Positions 28,724 through 37,941 of a stretch of 64,000 bases of DNA are shown here, one piece after another. The DNA lies in NCBI GenBank assembly GCA_903849645.1, contig CAINJJ010000001.1:124001-188000 (forward strand). Reading direction: 5' to 3'. The position numbers were made by a program, and so were the translations under genes. The notes under the pieces were generated by a model. The model made no database searches, was not told the DNA's origin, and worked only from the letters and a program-made list of their open reading frames with translations. The stretch is from an uncultured Acidobacteriaceae bacterium. GTDB lineage: Bacteria > Acidobacteriota > Terriglobia > Terriglobales > Acidobacteriaceae. The first letter of the stretch is position 1, and each line of letters opens with the position of its first letter.

Positions 28724-30004
28724 ATGCGATTTGAACTCTATGTGGCGGCGCGTTATCTGAGGGCCAAGCGGCGGCAGGCGGTGGTGGGCGTGGTCACGGC
28801 CATCTCGGTGGCGGGCGTGGCCGCGGGCGTGGCGGCTCTGATTATCGCGCTGGCCATCACCAACGGCATGCGCCGGGACCTGCAGGAGCGGCTGCTGGGG
28901 GCCTCGGCCCACGTGGACCTCATGCGCGTGGAGTCCGATGGGATGCGCGACTGGAGACCGCTGGTGGACCGTCTGCGGCTGGTTCCCCATGTGAAGGCGG
29001 CTGCGCCGGGGCTCTACGGGCAGGTGCTGGTTTCGCGTGGGCCGCGGGCGGGATTCGCGCTCATCAAGGGAATCATTCCGGCCGAAGAGCGCACGGTGAG
29101 CAGCCTGCTGGACACAGTAATCGCCGGCTCCGCGAGGGACCTGGCGCCGGAAGCCACGGAGAAAGCGCCCGCCCCCGAACTGGACGGGCTCACTGCACCG
29201 GCGGCTGCGGCTTATCCGCCGCTGGTGCTGGGCAAGGACATAGCCGAGCAGATTGGCGCGCAAGTGGGCGAAAGCGTCCTGGTAACCAGTCCGCAGGGGG
29301 AGCTGACGCCAATGGGATTGGTGCCCAAGTATCAGCGCTTCCGTCTGGCGGCCATCTTTCACTCCGGCTTTTACCAGTACGACTCGGCCATGGCGTTCAT
29401 GCGCCTCAAGGACGCGCAGAGCCTCTTCAGCGAGCCGGACCTGGTGTCGGTGGTGAGCTTCAAGGTGGACGACCTGGACCAGGCGCCGGCGATTGCGCGG
29501 GCCATTGAGCACGCGGCCGGCCGGGGCTACATGGCCACCAACTGGATGGAGCAGAACCGGGAGCTGTTCCGCGCGCTCAAGCTGGAGCAGGTGGTCACGT
29601 TTATCGTCATCGCGCTCATCGTGATTGTGGCCGCCCTCAACATCCTCATTGCGCTCACCATGATGGTGATGGAGAAGACGCGGGACATCGCCGTGATGAT
29701 GAGCTTTGGCGTGGAGCCGGCGCAGGTGCGGCGTATCTTCCTGATGCAGGGGCTGCTGATCTCGGTGATCGGGACGGCGCTGGGGCTGCTGCTGGGGTAC
29801 ATTGCCGCGTGGGCGGGCGGACACTACCACTTCATCTCGTTGTCGGCAGAGGTGTATTCGATTGACACGCTGCCGTTTGCGCCCAGGCCGCTGGACGGGC
29901 TGATTGTGGCGGCGGTTTCCATCGGGATCTCGGTGCTGGCGACGCTCTATCCGTCGTCTTCCGCCGCGCGGGTGAGGCCGGCGGAGGCGCTACGGTACGA
30001 ATAG
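28724..30004 (+). CDS. LolC/LolE-family lipoprotein-releasing ABC permease
   Basis: Inner-membrane subunit of an ABC exporter of the MacB/FtsX fold; the LolCDE complex extracts lipoproteins for transfer to the outer membrane. The 426-residue protein has one N-terminal transmembrane helix (VVGVVTAISVAGVAAGVAAL), a large periplasmic domain (about 50-275) and three C-terminal helices with the typical TMMVMEKTRDIAVMMSFG and RRIFLMQGLLISVIG segments. No LolD ATPase or LolA is in the window. The preceding propeller protein may be a partner or just a neighbour. Confidence 0.88.
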   Translation: MRFELYVAARYLRAKRRQAVVGVVTAISVAGVAAGVAALIIALAITNGMRRDLQERLLGASAHVDLMRVESDGMRDWRPLVDRLRLVPHVKAAAPGLYGQVLVSRGPRAGFALIKGIIPAEERTVSSLLDTVIAGSARDLAPEATEKAPAPELDGLTAPAAAAYPPLVLGKDIAEQIGAQVGESVLVTSPQGELTPMGLVPKYQRFRLAAIFHSGFYQYDSAMAFMRLKDAQSLFSEPDLVSVVSFKVDDLDQAPAIARAIEHAAGRGYMATNWMEQNRELFRALKLEQVVTFIVIALIVIVAALNILIALTMMVMEKTRDIAVMMSFGVEPAQVRRIFLMQGLLISVIGTALGLLLGYIAAWAGGHYHFISLSAEVYSIDTLPFAPRPLDGLIVAAVSIGISVLATLYPSSSAARVRPAEALRYE

Positions 30005-30031
30005 CAAGCAGGAACTGGGCGGCTTTTGACT

Positions 30032-30055
30032 TGTGTCACATGATGTGTCACATTT
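30032..30055. promoter_or_regulatory. Paired TGTG-N-CACA palindromes upstream of vapBC
   Basis: TGTGTCACA occurs twice with a 12-base period (30032-30040, 30044-30052), directly before the antitoxin start. Each copy is an imperfect palindrome, as expected for an autorepression operator of the module. Confidence 0.5.
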
Positions 30056-30060
30056 GAGCC

Positions 30061-30306
30061 ATGCAGAGCATCACTCTCCGCCAGCTTCGCGATACCCGTC
30101 AGGTCAAAGCCTGGCTCAAGGCGGGCGTCCACATCGAAGTGCGCGAGCGGAACGTCGTGCTGGGCGATCTGGTGCCGCGCACTCCGCCCAATCCAAGCGC
30201 TGTCGAGTGGCCCGATTTTGCCGCCCGCCTAAAGGCCATTTACGGAGACCGGGTCATCCCCGCGGTTGCTGACTTACTTGAAGACCGGGAGAACAGCCGC
30301 TATTGA
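30061..30306 (+). CDS. Antitoxin, Phd/VapB type
   Basis: An 81-residue protein in the antitoxin position before a PIN toxin. The N-terminal half SITLRQLRDTRQVKAWLKAG and VEVRERNVVLGDLVPR resembles Phd/YefM antitoxins. The C-terminal half (residues 40-81) is acidic and probably disordered until bound by the toxin. Its TGA overlaps the TTG of the toxin gene (TTGA). Confidence 0.72.
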   Translation: MQSITLRQLRDTRQVKAWLKAGVHIEVRERNVVLGDLVPRTPPNPSAVEWPDFAARLKAIYGDRVIPAVADLLEDRENSRY

Positions 30307-30731
30307 TCGTTTATGTTGATTCCAGCTTTCTCGTTGCGGCTTACGCTCAGGATGAGCACTCCGCCGAAGTCGCCCGGAGGTTATCCAGGCAGCATCAGGT
30401 CGCAATCACGCCTTTCAACCAAGTTGAACTGGAGAATGCCGTTTTCCGGCTGGTCTTTCTTGGCAGGCATTCAATGGGCGAGGCGCACCTGGCATCCCGG
30501 AGCTTCGAAAGCGACTGCCGACAAGCAGTCTGGTCAGCTGTGGCGTTCCCCGCTCGCGCTTGGGAGACATGTGCAGATCTAGCCCGCCGATACGGCCCCG
30601 CCTTTGGGGTACGCACACTCGACACCCTGCACGTTGCCTGCGCTTTGGAGCTGAACGCGCAGAAGTTCTGGACATTCGATGAACGGCAGGCTCGGCTCGC
30701 CGAAGCGGTTGGACTCGACACCAGCGCCTGA
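30303..30731 (+). CDS. PIN-domain toxin (VapC-type ribonuclease)
   Basis: A 142-residue PIN protein. The acidic set is visible: D5 in MIVYVDSSFLVAAY, E in PFNQVELENAVFRL, D in RTLDTLHVACAL, and D in FWTFDERQARLAEA. The start is a TTG in four-base overlap with the antitoxin, so translation is coupled. Unlike the toxin at 5063-5449, this one belongs to a different PIN subgroup (VDSSFLVA rather than LDTHALLW). Confidence 0.88.
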   Translation: MIVYVDSSFLVAAYAQDEHSAEVARRLSRQHQVAITPFNQVELENAVFRLVFLGRHSMGEAHLASRSFESDCRQAVWSAVAFPARAWETCADLARRYGPAFGVRTLDTLHVACALELNAQKFWTFDERQARLAEAVGLDTSA

Positions 30732-30749
30732 ATCCCTGGCGCCCCCGCT

Positions 30750-30953
30750 CTACTGCGGCGTGATAATCCCGCCCAGTGCGTGACGCCGGGGCAGGACGAT
30801 GCCGCGGTGATCAACCTCCGGGCCCAAGGCCGCTGCCGGTTCGGAGGCGGGCTGTGTGGGGCGCTCCATTAGGGCTCCTCCGCAGGCGGGGCACCAGTCG
30901 GCCTGGGTATCGGGGGCGAGTTGAGCGCGGCAGTGGGTGCAGATCCGTTCCAT
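30750..30953 (-). CDS. Small zinc-ribbon protein
   Basis: A 67-residue protein with two knuckles, CTHC (residues 5-8) and CPAC (about 20-23), a C-x2-C-x11-C-x2-C zinc ribbon, and a non-conserved tail. No ribosome site is obvious. Convergent with the vapC gene, divergent from the HAD gene. Role unknown; it may bind a nucleic acid or another protein. Confidence 0.55.
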   Translation of the reverse strand: MERICTHCRAQLAPDTQADWCPACGGALMERPTQPASEPAAALGPEVDHRGIVLPRRHALGGIITPQ

Positions 30954-31017
30954 AGAGATGAGATTACCGGATCCGGGCTTAAGAAGGCGCGAGTCGGGCG
31001 GCCGGTACAATGGAGAT

Positions 31018-31899
31018 ATGCATCCTCCCGTGCGGCTGGTGGCGATTGACATGGACGGCACGCTGCTCCCAACCTTTGCCCAGGAAGTCAGCCGCCGTTC
31101 GGTGAAGGCCCTGCGCGCCGCGCAGGATGCGGGGATTACGGTGGCCATCGCGACCGGGCGGCGAACGGCCTACACCGCGCCGCTGCTCGACGGACTGGGC
31201 CTGCGAGCGGATATGCCCCTGATCACGTCCAATGGTGCAGTGACCCGGACCCTGGGCGGCGAACCCATCGACCGGCGTCACATGGAGTCCAGAGTGGCGC
31301 GGGGGGTATGCGGGCTGCTGCGGGGCTTTGGAGCAATGGTCTTTACGTTTGACCGGCCGGGCCGCGGTGAACTGGTGCTGGAAGACCTGGAACAGGCAAA
31401 CGGGCGGATCTCCCTGTGGGTGGAGGCCAACCGCAACGCCATCGAGGTGGTCAAGCCGCTGGAAGATGCTCTGATTGACGGCCAGGACCCCATTCAGGGG
31501 ATGGTGACCGGGGCTCTGAGCAAGATGCGCAAGGCGGAAGAGGCGCTGAAGGCCAGCGAATGGGGCGCGAGTTGCGCGTCGATGCGGACCGAGTATCCGT
31601 CGCGGGACCTGTCGATTGTGGACCTGCTGCCGCTGGGGGTTTCAAAGGCCACGGCGCTCGAAGCGCTGGCCGCACGGTTGGGCGTGGACCGCAAGGAGAC
31701 CATGGCCATCGGCGACAACTGGAACGACGTGGGGATGCTGGAGTGGGCCGGGCAGAGTGTGATGATGGGCAATGCGTCGCTGGAGTTGCGCACCATGGCC
31801 AAAATGCGCGGCTGGAAGCAGGCTCCGCCGAACGATGAAGACGGCGTGGCGGCGGTGCTGGAAAAGGCTATCGCGCGGCGCAAAGCCGCAGGCGCCTGA
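31018..31899 (+). CDS. HAD-superfamily phosphatase, Cof/YidA type
   Basis: A 293-residue sugar-phosphate or nucleotide phosphatase. Motif I is VAIDMDGTLLPTF with the nucleophile Asp, motif II lies in GITVAIATGRRTAYT, and motif IV in MAIGDNWNDVGML. A C2B-type cap is inserted between motifs II and III (about 85-200), and the segment SKATALEALAARLGVDRKET is typical of the Cof subfamily. The ATG follows TGGAGAT. The lytic transglycosylase gene starts 24 bases downstream. Confidence 0.9.
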   Translation: MHPPVRLVAIDMDGTLLPTFAQEVSRRSVKALRAAQDAGITVAIATGRRTAYTAPLLDGLGLRADMPLITSNGAVTRTLGGEPIDRRHMESRVARGVCGLLRGFGAMVFTFDRPGRGELVLEDLEQANGRISLWVEANRNAIEVVKPLEDALIDGQDPIQGMVTGALSKMRKAEEALKASEWGASCASMRTEYPSRDLSIVDLLPLGVSKATALEALAARLGVDRKETMAIGDNWNDVGMLEWAGQSVMMGNASLELRTMAKMRGWKQAPPNDEDGVAAVLEKAIARRKAAGA

Positions 31900-31923
31900 G
31901 CAGGGAAGCGGGACGGGAGCGGG

Positions 31924-32691
31924 ATGCGGGCAGTTTCATTCATCACGGCGCTGGCGGGGCTGGCGATGCTTGCGGGCTCGGCGCGGGCGGCTGAGCAGGT
32001 GACGCTGCGCAACGGCTTCGCCCTGCGCTGCGACCACCATGCGCCGGTCGACGGGCGCGTGCGGGTCTTCCTCAGCGCGGGCGGCAGCAACTACATCGAA
32101 TTCCGGCCGGAAGAGATCGCCGTTGTGGAGGCCGTGGCGGACGAGCCGGCAGTCGAAGAGCCTGCCGTCCAATCGGCTGCGCCTGTCGCAATCCCAAAGG
32201 CGGAGACCACCCTCTCGGCTGCCGACCTCCGCGAGATGTTGGCGCGCGCCGGACATGAGCACAATCTGGACGTGGACCTGCTGGCCAGCCTGGTGAAGGC
32301 GGAGAGCGGCGGAAACAGCCGGGCCGTGAGCCGCGCGGGCGCGCGTGGGCTGATGCAACTGATGCCGGGAACGGCGGCCAACCTGGGCGTGCGCGACAGC
32401 TTTGAGCCGGAGCAGAACGTGGGCGGGGGCGCGGTCTATCTGAACGCGCTGCTCGTGCGCTATCACGACAACATCGCGCTGGCGCTCGCAGCCTACAACG
32501 CCGGGCCGGAGGCGGTGGACCGCTATCATGGCATTCCGCCCTACCGCGAGACGCAGACTTACGTCGCGTGGGTGATTCACGAGTTCAACAAGAGGGTGAA
32601 GGCGCGGGAGGCCGAGGCGCGCCGGGTGCCTCGCGCCCCGGACACGCAGAGGGTGGCAGGCTCGGCGGCAGACCAGAAGGCCAGCCGCTAG
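31924..32691 (+). CDS. Lytic transglycosylase, SLT domain
   Basis: A 255-residue exported muramidase that cleaves peptidoglycan with 1,6-anhydro product. Signal peptide about 1-22 (ALAGLAMLAGSARA). A variable region with a basic start is followed by the Slt domain at about 110-225: catalytic E127 in LVKAESGGNSRAVS, then ARGLMQLMPGTAANLGV and LALAAYNAGPEAVDRY. It lies just before the encapsulin operon in the same direction; a 7-bp inverted repeat (32692-32717) between them might limit read-through. Confidence 0.9.
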   Translation: MRAVSFITALAGLAMLAGSARAAEQVTLRNGFALRCDHHAPVDGRVRVFLSAGGSNYIEFRPEEIAVVEAVADEPAVEEPAVQSAAPVAIPKAETTLSAADLREMLARAGHEHNLDVDLLASLVKAESGGNSRAVSRAGARGLMQLMPGTAANLGVRDSFEPEQNVGGGAVYLNALLVRYHDNIALALAAYNAGPEAVDRYHGIPPYRETQTYVAWVIHEFNKRVKAREAEARRVPRAPDTQRVAGSAADQKASR

Positions 32692-32847
32692 GGATCACCT
32701 GCGCAAGCCAGTGATCCAGGCGGTTCAGCTTCGCCAGCCAGGACGACCTCCCAGGCCCTCAAGAACAAGGATTCCGGCTTCCGCAACGCTCGAAACCACC
32801 AGATTCGGCGTAAAATCCTTGAGAAAGCTCTTCAAGGAGTCAAGACC

Positions 32848-33765
32848 GTGCCTTCGACCGAAAATCGCCGTTCCCTTGCCGATGCAGCAGCCCGCCAGTT
32901 AGCCAACACGACCAAAACCGCTCCTCAACTCTCCGCGATCACGCCGCGCTGGCTGGTGCAACTGCTCTCGTGGGTTCCGGTTGAGTCGGGAACCTACCGG
33001 GTGAACTCGGTCAAGAAAGAGCAGGTCACCGAGGTTGCGTGCGGCTCGCGCGACGAGCGGAAGCTCCCCGAGACCTTTGTGGACTACGTGGAGAAGGCGC
33101 GCGAGTATTCCCTGAGCGCCATCTCGACCATCGTGGACGTGCACACGCGTGTTTCCGATCTCTATAGCCATCCCCACGACCAGATCCGCGAGCAGCTCAG
33201 GCTGACGGTGGAGAAGGTGAAGGAGCGGCAGGAGAGCGAGCTGATCAACAACGCCGATTACGGCCTGTTGAACAGCGCGGCGCCGGAGTTCCGCATCAAG
33301 ACGCGGAAGGGCGCGCCGACGCCGGACGATCTGGACGAGTTGCTGGCGAAGATATGGAAGGAGCCGGCGTTTTTCCTGGCCCATCCGCGGTCGATTGCAG
33401 CCTTTGGGCGCGAGTGCACCCGGCGCGGCGTTCCTCCGCCGACGGTGACCCTGTTCGGCTCTTCCTTCCTGACCTGGCGCGGGGTGCCCATCGTGCCGTC
33501 GGACAAGCTGACCGTGGACGCGGCGGGCAGGAGCAACATCCTGCTGCTGCGCACGGGCGAGAAGCGCCAGGGCGTGGTGGGGCTGTTCCAGCCTGGGTTG
33601 CCGGGCGAGCAGACGCCGGGCCTCTCGGTGCGCTTCATGGGCATTGACCGCGCCTCCATCGCTTCTTACCTGGTTTCGCTCTATTGCTCGGCGGCGGTCC
33701 TCACCGAAGATGCCCTGGGCGTGCTCGAGCAGGTCGAGGTCGGTCACTACCATGAGTACAAGTAA
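32848..33765 (+). CDS. Family 2A encapsulin shell protein
   Basis: Self-assembles into a virus-like (HK97-fold) protein shell that houses a cargo enzyme. The 305-residue product resembles the SrpI type of family 2A encapsulin along its length; blocks such as [60 protein letters not shown] and [15 protein letters not shown] are characteristic, and no cyclic-nucleotide domain is present, which excludes family 2B. It starts at a GTG with AAGGAG eight bases upstream. It overlaps the cysteine desulfurase gene by 14 bases, so shell and cargo are co-translated. A weak -10 (TAAAAT) lies shortly upstream. Formerly annotated as a stress-inducible membrane protein; no membrane helix is seen. Confidence 0.92.
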   Translation: MPSTENRRSLADAAARQLANTTKTAPQLSAITPRWLVQLLSWVPVESGTYRVNSVKKEQVTEVACGSRDERKLPETFVDYVEKAREYSLSAISTIVDVHTRVSDLYSHPHDQIREQLRLTVEKVKERQESELINNADYGLLNSAAPEFRIKTRKGAPTPDDLDELLAKIWKEPAFFLAHPRSIAAFGRECTRRGVPPPTVTLFGSSFLTWRGVPIVPSDKLTVDAAGRSNILLLRTGEKRQGVVGLFQPGLPGEQTPGLSVRFMGIDRASIASYLVSLYCSAAVLTEDALGVLEQVEVGHYHEYK

Positions 33766-35836
33766 TCCCTTTCCCGATCCAGGGGTTGAAGTGCTTCAGT
33801 TGGACGAGACGGCGGTGACCGCGGCACGGCAGGCGGTGGGCGCCGCTCTGCCCGACGTGGGCACGCTCACCCGCATGGCCAACGCGTTCTTCCGCGCCCT
33901 GCCGGGGGAGGGACTGCCCGCGGACCTGGAGCAGGTTCCGGCCAGTTTGACTCCGTCTGGATTCGGACACTCTTCGCTGAGCCAGGCAGCAGGCGGTGTG
34001 GCTCCCGAGGCCTGGGTTCCGGCGGCTGCGCAGCCCGCGCAGTTTGGGGTTCCCGTGCCTTCGATGCCGGGGCCGGTTCCCGCTCCAGTGTCCATCACGG
34101 CCGCACCGGGCTTCGGCTCGGCCATGCCGCAATCAGGAGCGGCTGTGCCCGGCGTGCCTTCCCTGCCCAATATCGACAAGATTCCCACGGAGTCTGACCT
34201 GGCGCGGCTCTATGGACGCGACTGGTCAAGGGGGCTGGGCGCCGAAGCCGCGGCGTTTGCTCCAGGCCCGGGGGGCTCTCTCTACGACGCACCGGTTCCC
34301 GCCGGCTACTCGACGGGAGCGCTGTCCGCCTCGCCGCAGCCGGGTGTGGGTTCGCTGCCGGGGACTGAGGTTGCTCAGTCGCCCTTTGCCATGCCGCTGC
34401 CGGAGTTTGACCTGGCCTTCCCGAACTTCGAGGCGTCGCTGCCGGTGATTCCGGCCCTGCCGGCGCAGGGTGACGACGACTGGTCCCAGGCGGCGCTCAA
34501 GGCAGGTTCGCAGTTCTATTTTCTGGAGCAGTCGGGCGCGCTCTCGCAGCCGGTGGAGACCGCTCAGGCTCCGCACACAACGCAGCCGGCCCAACCGTCG
34601 GTGCTGCCGGAGATCGATACCGCGCACCGGCAGTTTGACGTGACGACCATTCGCCGCGACTTTCCCATTCTGAACGAGAAGGTGAACGGAAAGCCCCTCA
34701 TCTGGCTGGACAATGCGGCAACCACGCAGAAGCCGCAGGCAGTCATTGACCGCATCTCGTGGTTCTACGAGCACGAGAACTCCAACATCCATCGCGCCGC
34801 GCATGAGTTGGCTGCGCGCGCCACGGACGCCTACGAGGACGCCCGAAACAAGGTAGCGCACTTCCTCAAGGCTTCCAGTTCCAAGGAGATTATCTTTGTT
34901 CGCGGGGCCACGGAGGCCATCAACCTCATCGCGGGCAGTTGGGGCCGGCGGTTCATCGGCAAGGACGACGAGATCGTGGTCAGCTGGATCGAACACCACG
35001 CCAACATCGTTCCCTGGCAGATGCTGGCGCAGGAAAAAGGCGCGCGGCTGCGGGTGATTCCCGTGGACGATACGGGCCAGATCCTGCTGGATGAGTATGA
35101 GAAGCTGCTGAACCCGCGGACGAAGCTGGTTTCGTTTACGCAGGTCTCGAATGCCCTGGGCACGGTGACGCCAGTCAATACGATGGTGCAGATGGCGCAT
35201 CGCCATGGCGCCCGCGTGCTGGTGGACGGCGCACAGGCGGTCTCGCACATGCCGGTGGACGTGCAGGATCAGGACTGCGACTTCTTTGTCTTCTCCGGGC
35301 ACAAGGTCTTTGGGCCGACGGGCATCGGCGTGGTCTACGGCAAGGAAGACGTGCTGGCCGATATGCCTCCCTGGCAGGGCGGCGGCAACATGATTGTCGA
35401 CGTCACCTTCGAAAAAACCATCTACCAGGGACCTCCGGCGCGGTTTGAGGCCGGGACGGGCAACATTGCAGACGCCGTGGGTTTGGGCGCGGCCATCGCC
35501 TACGTGGAGCGCATCGGGATGGAAAACATTGCGCGCCACGAGTATGAGCTGCTGGTTTACGCGACCAAAGAGCTGCTGCAGATTCCAGGGTTGCACCTGA
35601 TCGGTACGGCGAAGGAGAAGGCCGGGGTGCTGTCGTTCGTTCTGGATGGCTACCGCACCGAAGAGGTGGGCGCGGCTCTCAACAAGGAAGGCATCGCCGT
35701 GCGCTCAGGGCATCACTGCGCGCAGCCCGCTCTGCGGCGGTTTGGGCAGGAGACCTCGGTGCGGCCTTCGCTGGCGCTCTACAACAACCACGAAGACATC
35801 GACGCGCTGATTGCGGTGCTGCGCCGTCTGCGCTAG
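33752..35836 (+). CDS. Cysteine desulfurase, encapsulin cargo with long N-terminal extension
   Basis: PLP enzyme that takes sulfur from cysteine, forming a persulfide. Of 694 residues, about 1-294 are a Pro/Ala/Gly/Ser-rich, probably disordered extension; the SufS-type class V aminotransferase fold runs from about 295 ([16 protein letters not shown]) to the end. PLP lysine K518 lies in [13 protein letters not shown] and the catalytic C656 in [14 protein letters not shown]. SufS proteins are about 400 residues, so the extension is extra; in known family 2A systems such an extension directs loading into the shell. Only short blocks in it look ordered, for example [12 protein letters not shown] and [18 protein letters not shown] chose ATG 33752, overlapping the shell gene. 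A strong terminator follows. Confidence 0.92.
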   Translation: MSTSNPFPDPGVEVLQLDETAVTAARQAVGAALPDVGTLTRMANAFFRALPGEGLPADLEQVPASLTPSGFGHSSLSQAAGGVAPEAWVPAAAQPAQFGVPVPSMPGPVPAPVSITAAPGFGSAMPQSGAAVPGVPSLPNIDKIPTESDLARLYGRDWSRGLGAEAAAFAPGPGGSLYDAPVPAGYSTGALSASPQPGVGSLPGTEVAQSPFAMPLPEFDLAFPNFEASLPVIPALPAQGDDDWSQAALKAGSQFYFLEQSGALSQPVETAQAPHTTQPAQPSVLPEIDTAHRQFDVTTIRRDFPILNEKVNGKPLIWLDNAATTQKPQAVIDRISWFYEHENSNIHRAAHELAARATDAYEDARNKVAHFLKASSSKEIIFVRGATEAINLIAGSWGRRFIGKDDEIVVSWIEHHANIVPWQMLAQEKGARLRVIPVDDTGQILLDEYEKLLNPRTKLVSFTQVSNALGTVTPVNTMVQMAHRHGARVLVDGAQAVSHMPVDVQDQDCDFFVFSGHKVFGPTGIGVVYGKEDVLADMPPWQGGGNMIVDVTFEKTIYQGPPARFEAGTGNIADAVGLGAAIAYVERIGMENIARHEYELLVYATKELLQIPGLHLIGTAKEKAGVLSFVLDGYRTEEVGAALNKEGIAVRSGHHCAQPALRRFGQETSVRPSLALYNNHEDIDALIAVLRRLR

Positions 35837-35850
35837 AGCGGCAAAGAACC

Positions 35851-35910
35851 AAACGCCTCACCTGGGGCCGTTTCCGCGCGGGGCGCGGCGACCCTGGGTG
35901 AGGCGTTTTT
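35851..35910 (+). terminator. Terminator of the encapsulin operon
   Basis: AACGCCTCACC / GGTGAGGCGTT stem with a GC-rich inner segment, followed by TTTTT, 15 bases after the cysteine desulfurase stop. Classical intrinsic terminator. Confidence 0.82.
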
Positions 35911-36066
35911 CGTTCTGCTCATGCCGGCGGCCAGCAGGACCGGGGCCGGTCCGCACGGACCGCATTCACAACATATTGACCGTGATTGAATTGCGCGGAG
36001 CCGGACCAGCGGCTCGGGCGGCGATTTAGACTAGGCGAAGCCCACAGGGCAGGGTACGGAGGGCGC

Positions 36067-37143
36067 TTGACCAAGAAGCAGTGGATTGCGGGATTGGTGG
36101 TGGTGGTGGCGCTGGTTGCGCTCGTCGTATGGGGGCGCGATCGGATCCACTTCGATTTCGGGGTCTTCCGGTCGCAACTGGCGCAGGCCAACTGGTGGAA
36201 GATTGCCATCGCCACTGGCTGCATCTATGTGGGGTATGTCTTCCGGTCGGTGCGCTGGGCCTGGCTGCTGCGGCACAACAAGAAGGTTTCGCCGCTCTCC
36301 CTGGTGGGAACACAGGTCATCGGCTTCACCGCCGTGGCGCTGATTGGCCGCGTGGCAGACCCGGTGCGGCCCTACCTGGTGTCAAAGAGGACCGGGCTGC
36401 CGCTCAGCTCGCAGATTGCGGTCTACATTGTGGAGCGGCTGTTTGACGCGGGCTCGATGGCGCTGATCTTCTCTTCCGTGATCCTGCTGGCGCCGGCCGG
36501 GGCCATGCCTCATGCAGAGGTGGTGAAGAAGGCCGGCTACTGGGGCCTGCTGCTGACGGTGGCGGGCGCGCTGTTCCTGGTGGCGGTGCGGCTGGCTGGC
36601 GGGCTGGTTGCTGCGTTCTTCGAGAAGGTCTTCGGGCTGGTGTCAAAGAAGCTCGGCTTTGCCATCGGGCACAAGATTCGCACCTTCCGCGCCGGTCTTG
36701 ACACGATGCGCTCGTTCTCGGATTTCAGTGTTGCGGCAGCGGTTTCCCTGCTGATGTGGGGCCTGATTGCGCTCGCGTACCTGGAGACGACGCTGGCCTT
36801 TACCGCAAGCCCTGAACTGAGCGCCATGACGCTGCCCAGGGTCATGCTGCTGCTGGCCTTCAGCGGCGGCGCCAGCGCCCTGCAATTGCCAATCCTGGGG
36901 TGGTTTACGCAGATCGGGCTGGTGGCCGCGGCGATGACCAGCTTCTACGGAGTGGGGACTGAGGCATCCACCGCCTGCGCCGCGACCCTGCTGCTGGTCA
37001 CGTTTTTGAGCATCATTCCGGTGGGGCTGATCTGGGCGCGGTTTGAGCATGTGAGCCTGCGCAAGGTGGCCGCCGACAGCGGCCATGCGGAAGAAGAGCT
37101 GGTGGTCGAGGGCGAACCCAAGGCCGCCGACTGGGGCGTCTAG
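36067..37143 (+). CDS. YbhN/UPF0104-family flippase-like membrane protein
   Basis: A 358-residue integral membrane protein with about eight helices, of the lysylphosphatidylglycerol-synthase transmembrane family, thought to flip lipids or glycolipids. Family blocks are RSVRWAWLLRHNKKVSPLSL, GFTAVALIGRVADPVRPYLV and IVERLFDAGSMALIF. There is no aminoacyltransferase domain. A TTG start is inferred from GGAGGG just upstream and from the lysine-rich start preceding the first helix. Its own transcript presumably begins after the terminator of the encapsulin genes. Confidence 0.82.
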   Translation: MTKKQWIAGLVVVVALVALVVWGRDRIHFDFGVFRSQLAQANWWKIAIATGCIYVGYVFRSVRWAWLLRHNKKVSPLSLVGTQVIGFTAVALIGRVADPVRPYLVSKRTGLPLSSQIAVYIVERLFDAGSMALIFSSVILLAPAGAMPHAEVVKKAGYWGLLLTVAGALFLVAVRLAGGLVAAFFEKVFGLVSKKLGFAIGHKIRTFRAGLDTMRSFSDFSVAAAVSLLMWGLIALAYLETTLAFTASPELSAMTLPRVMLLLAFSGGASALQLPILGWFTQIGLVAAAMTSFYGVGTEASTACAATLLLVTFLSIIPVGLIWARFEHVSLRKVAADSGHAEEELVVEGEPKAADWGV

Positions 37144-37150
37144 CGGCGAC

Positions 37151-37834
37151 CTAGTTAGCCTGCACGGAGTGCTCTTCCGAGACAACCTCATCGGAATGGG
37201 TGAAGCGCAGGACATCGGGTCCTACCGCGCCGCCCGTCATCAGCATACTCATGGCCTGCTCCATGTTCATGTCGGTGTCCGTGACCCTGTGGAGCGGCAG
37301 AATCTGCAGGAAGGCCGAGGTCGGATTGATGGCGTTGGGCACCAGCACCGCGGCGAGCGGTTCGCCGGTGATGGCGTCGGTCATGGTGCGGGTAAGAAAG
37401 CCGATGCTCTTCTGGCCGGGGATGGGGAAGTCGATCAGCACCACGCGCTGGCTGGTCTCCTTCTTCGTCATCATCGTGTCGAGCAACTGGCGCACCGAGG
37501 TGTAGACCTTGGCCACAAAGGGCAGGCGCTCCAGCACCGCTTCAAAAATACTGAAGGCCTGGCGGCCAATGACCAGCGACGTGACGCGGCCAAGCACCCA
37601 GAGCGCGCCCAGCGTCAGCAGAATGGCCAGGATGGATTGCAGCCAGGGCTCGCCCAGCCACTCTTCAGGAAAGATGGCGGCCAGCAGATGCACCACCGGG
37701 AGCCCCGCGCGGGCCAGGTTGCCCAGAACAAAGCTGAAGATGAGCCAGGTGACAAAGAGTGGGCCGATGGTGATGAGGCCGGCCAGGATGTTGCGTTGCA
37801 GGCTGCGCAGCGTACGGGCAAGGACTGGTTTCAC
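37151..37834 (-). CDS. DUF502-family membrane protein
   Basis: A 227-residue protein with two N-terminal transmembrane segments (ILAGLITIGPLFVTWLIFSF and a second at about 65-90) and the DUF502 hallmark LPFVAKVYTSVRQLLDTM, then VVLIDFPIPGQKSIGFLT and a C-terminal VLVPNAINPTSAFLQILP block. Function unknown; homologues are common in bacteria and plants. Convergent with the YbhN-like gene, seven bases apart. Confidence 0.85.
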   Translation of the reverse strand: MKPVLARTLRSLQRNILAGLITIGPLFVTWLIFSFVLGNLARAGLPVVHLLAAIFPEEWLGEPWLQSILAILLTLGALWVLGRVTSLVIGRQAFSIFEAVLERLPFVAKVYTSVRQLLDTMMTKKETSQRVVLIDFPIPGQKSIGFLTRTMTDAITGEPLAAVLVPNAINPTSAFLQILPLHRVTDTDMNMEQAMSMLMTGGAVGPDVLRFTHSDEVVSEEHSVQAN

Positions 37835-37941
37835 GCGCTTCTCCTGAGGATGAGGATACGCGAAGCGTTGCGGATTTGGCTGCGCGGGGCGGATGCGGTG
37901 GATGGGTAAAATTCCTTATATAGTAGGGGAGAAGGAAGTTC

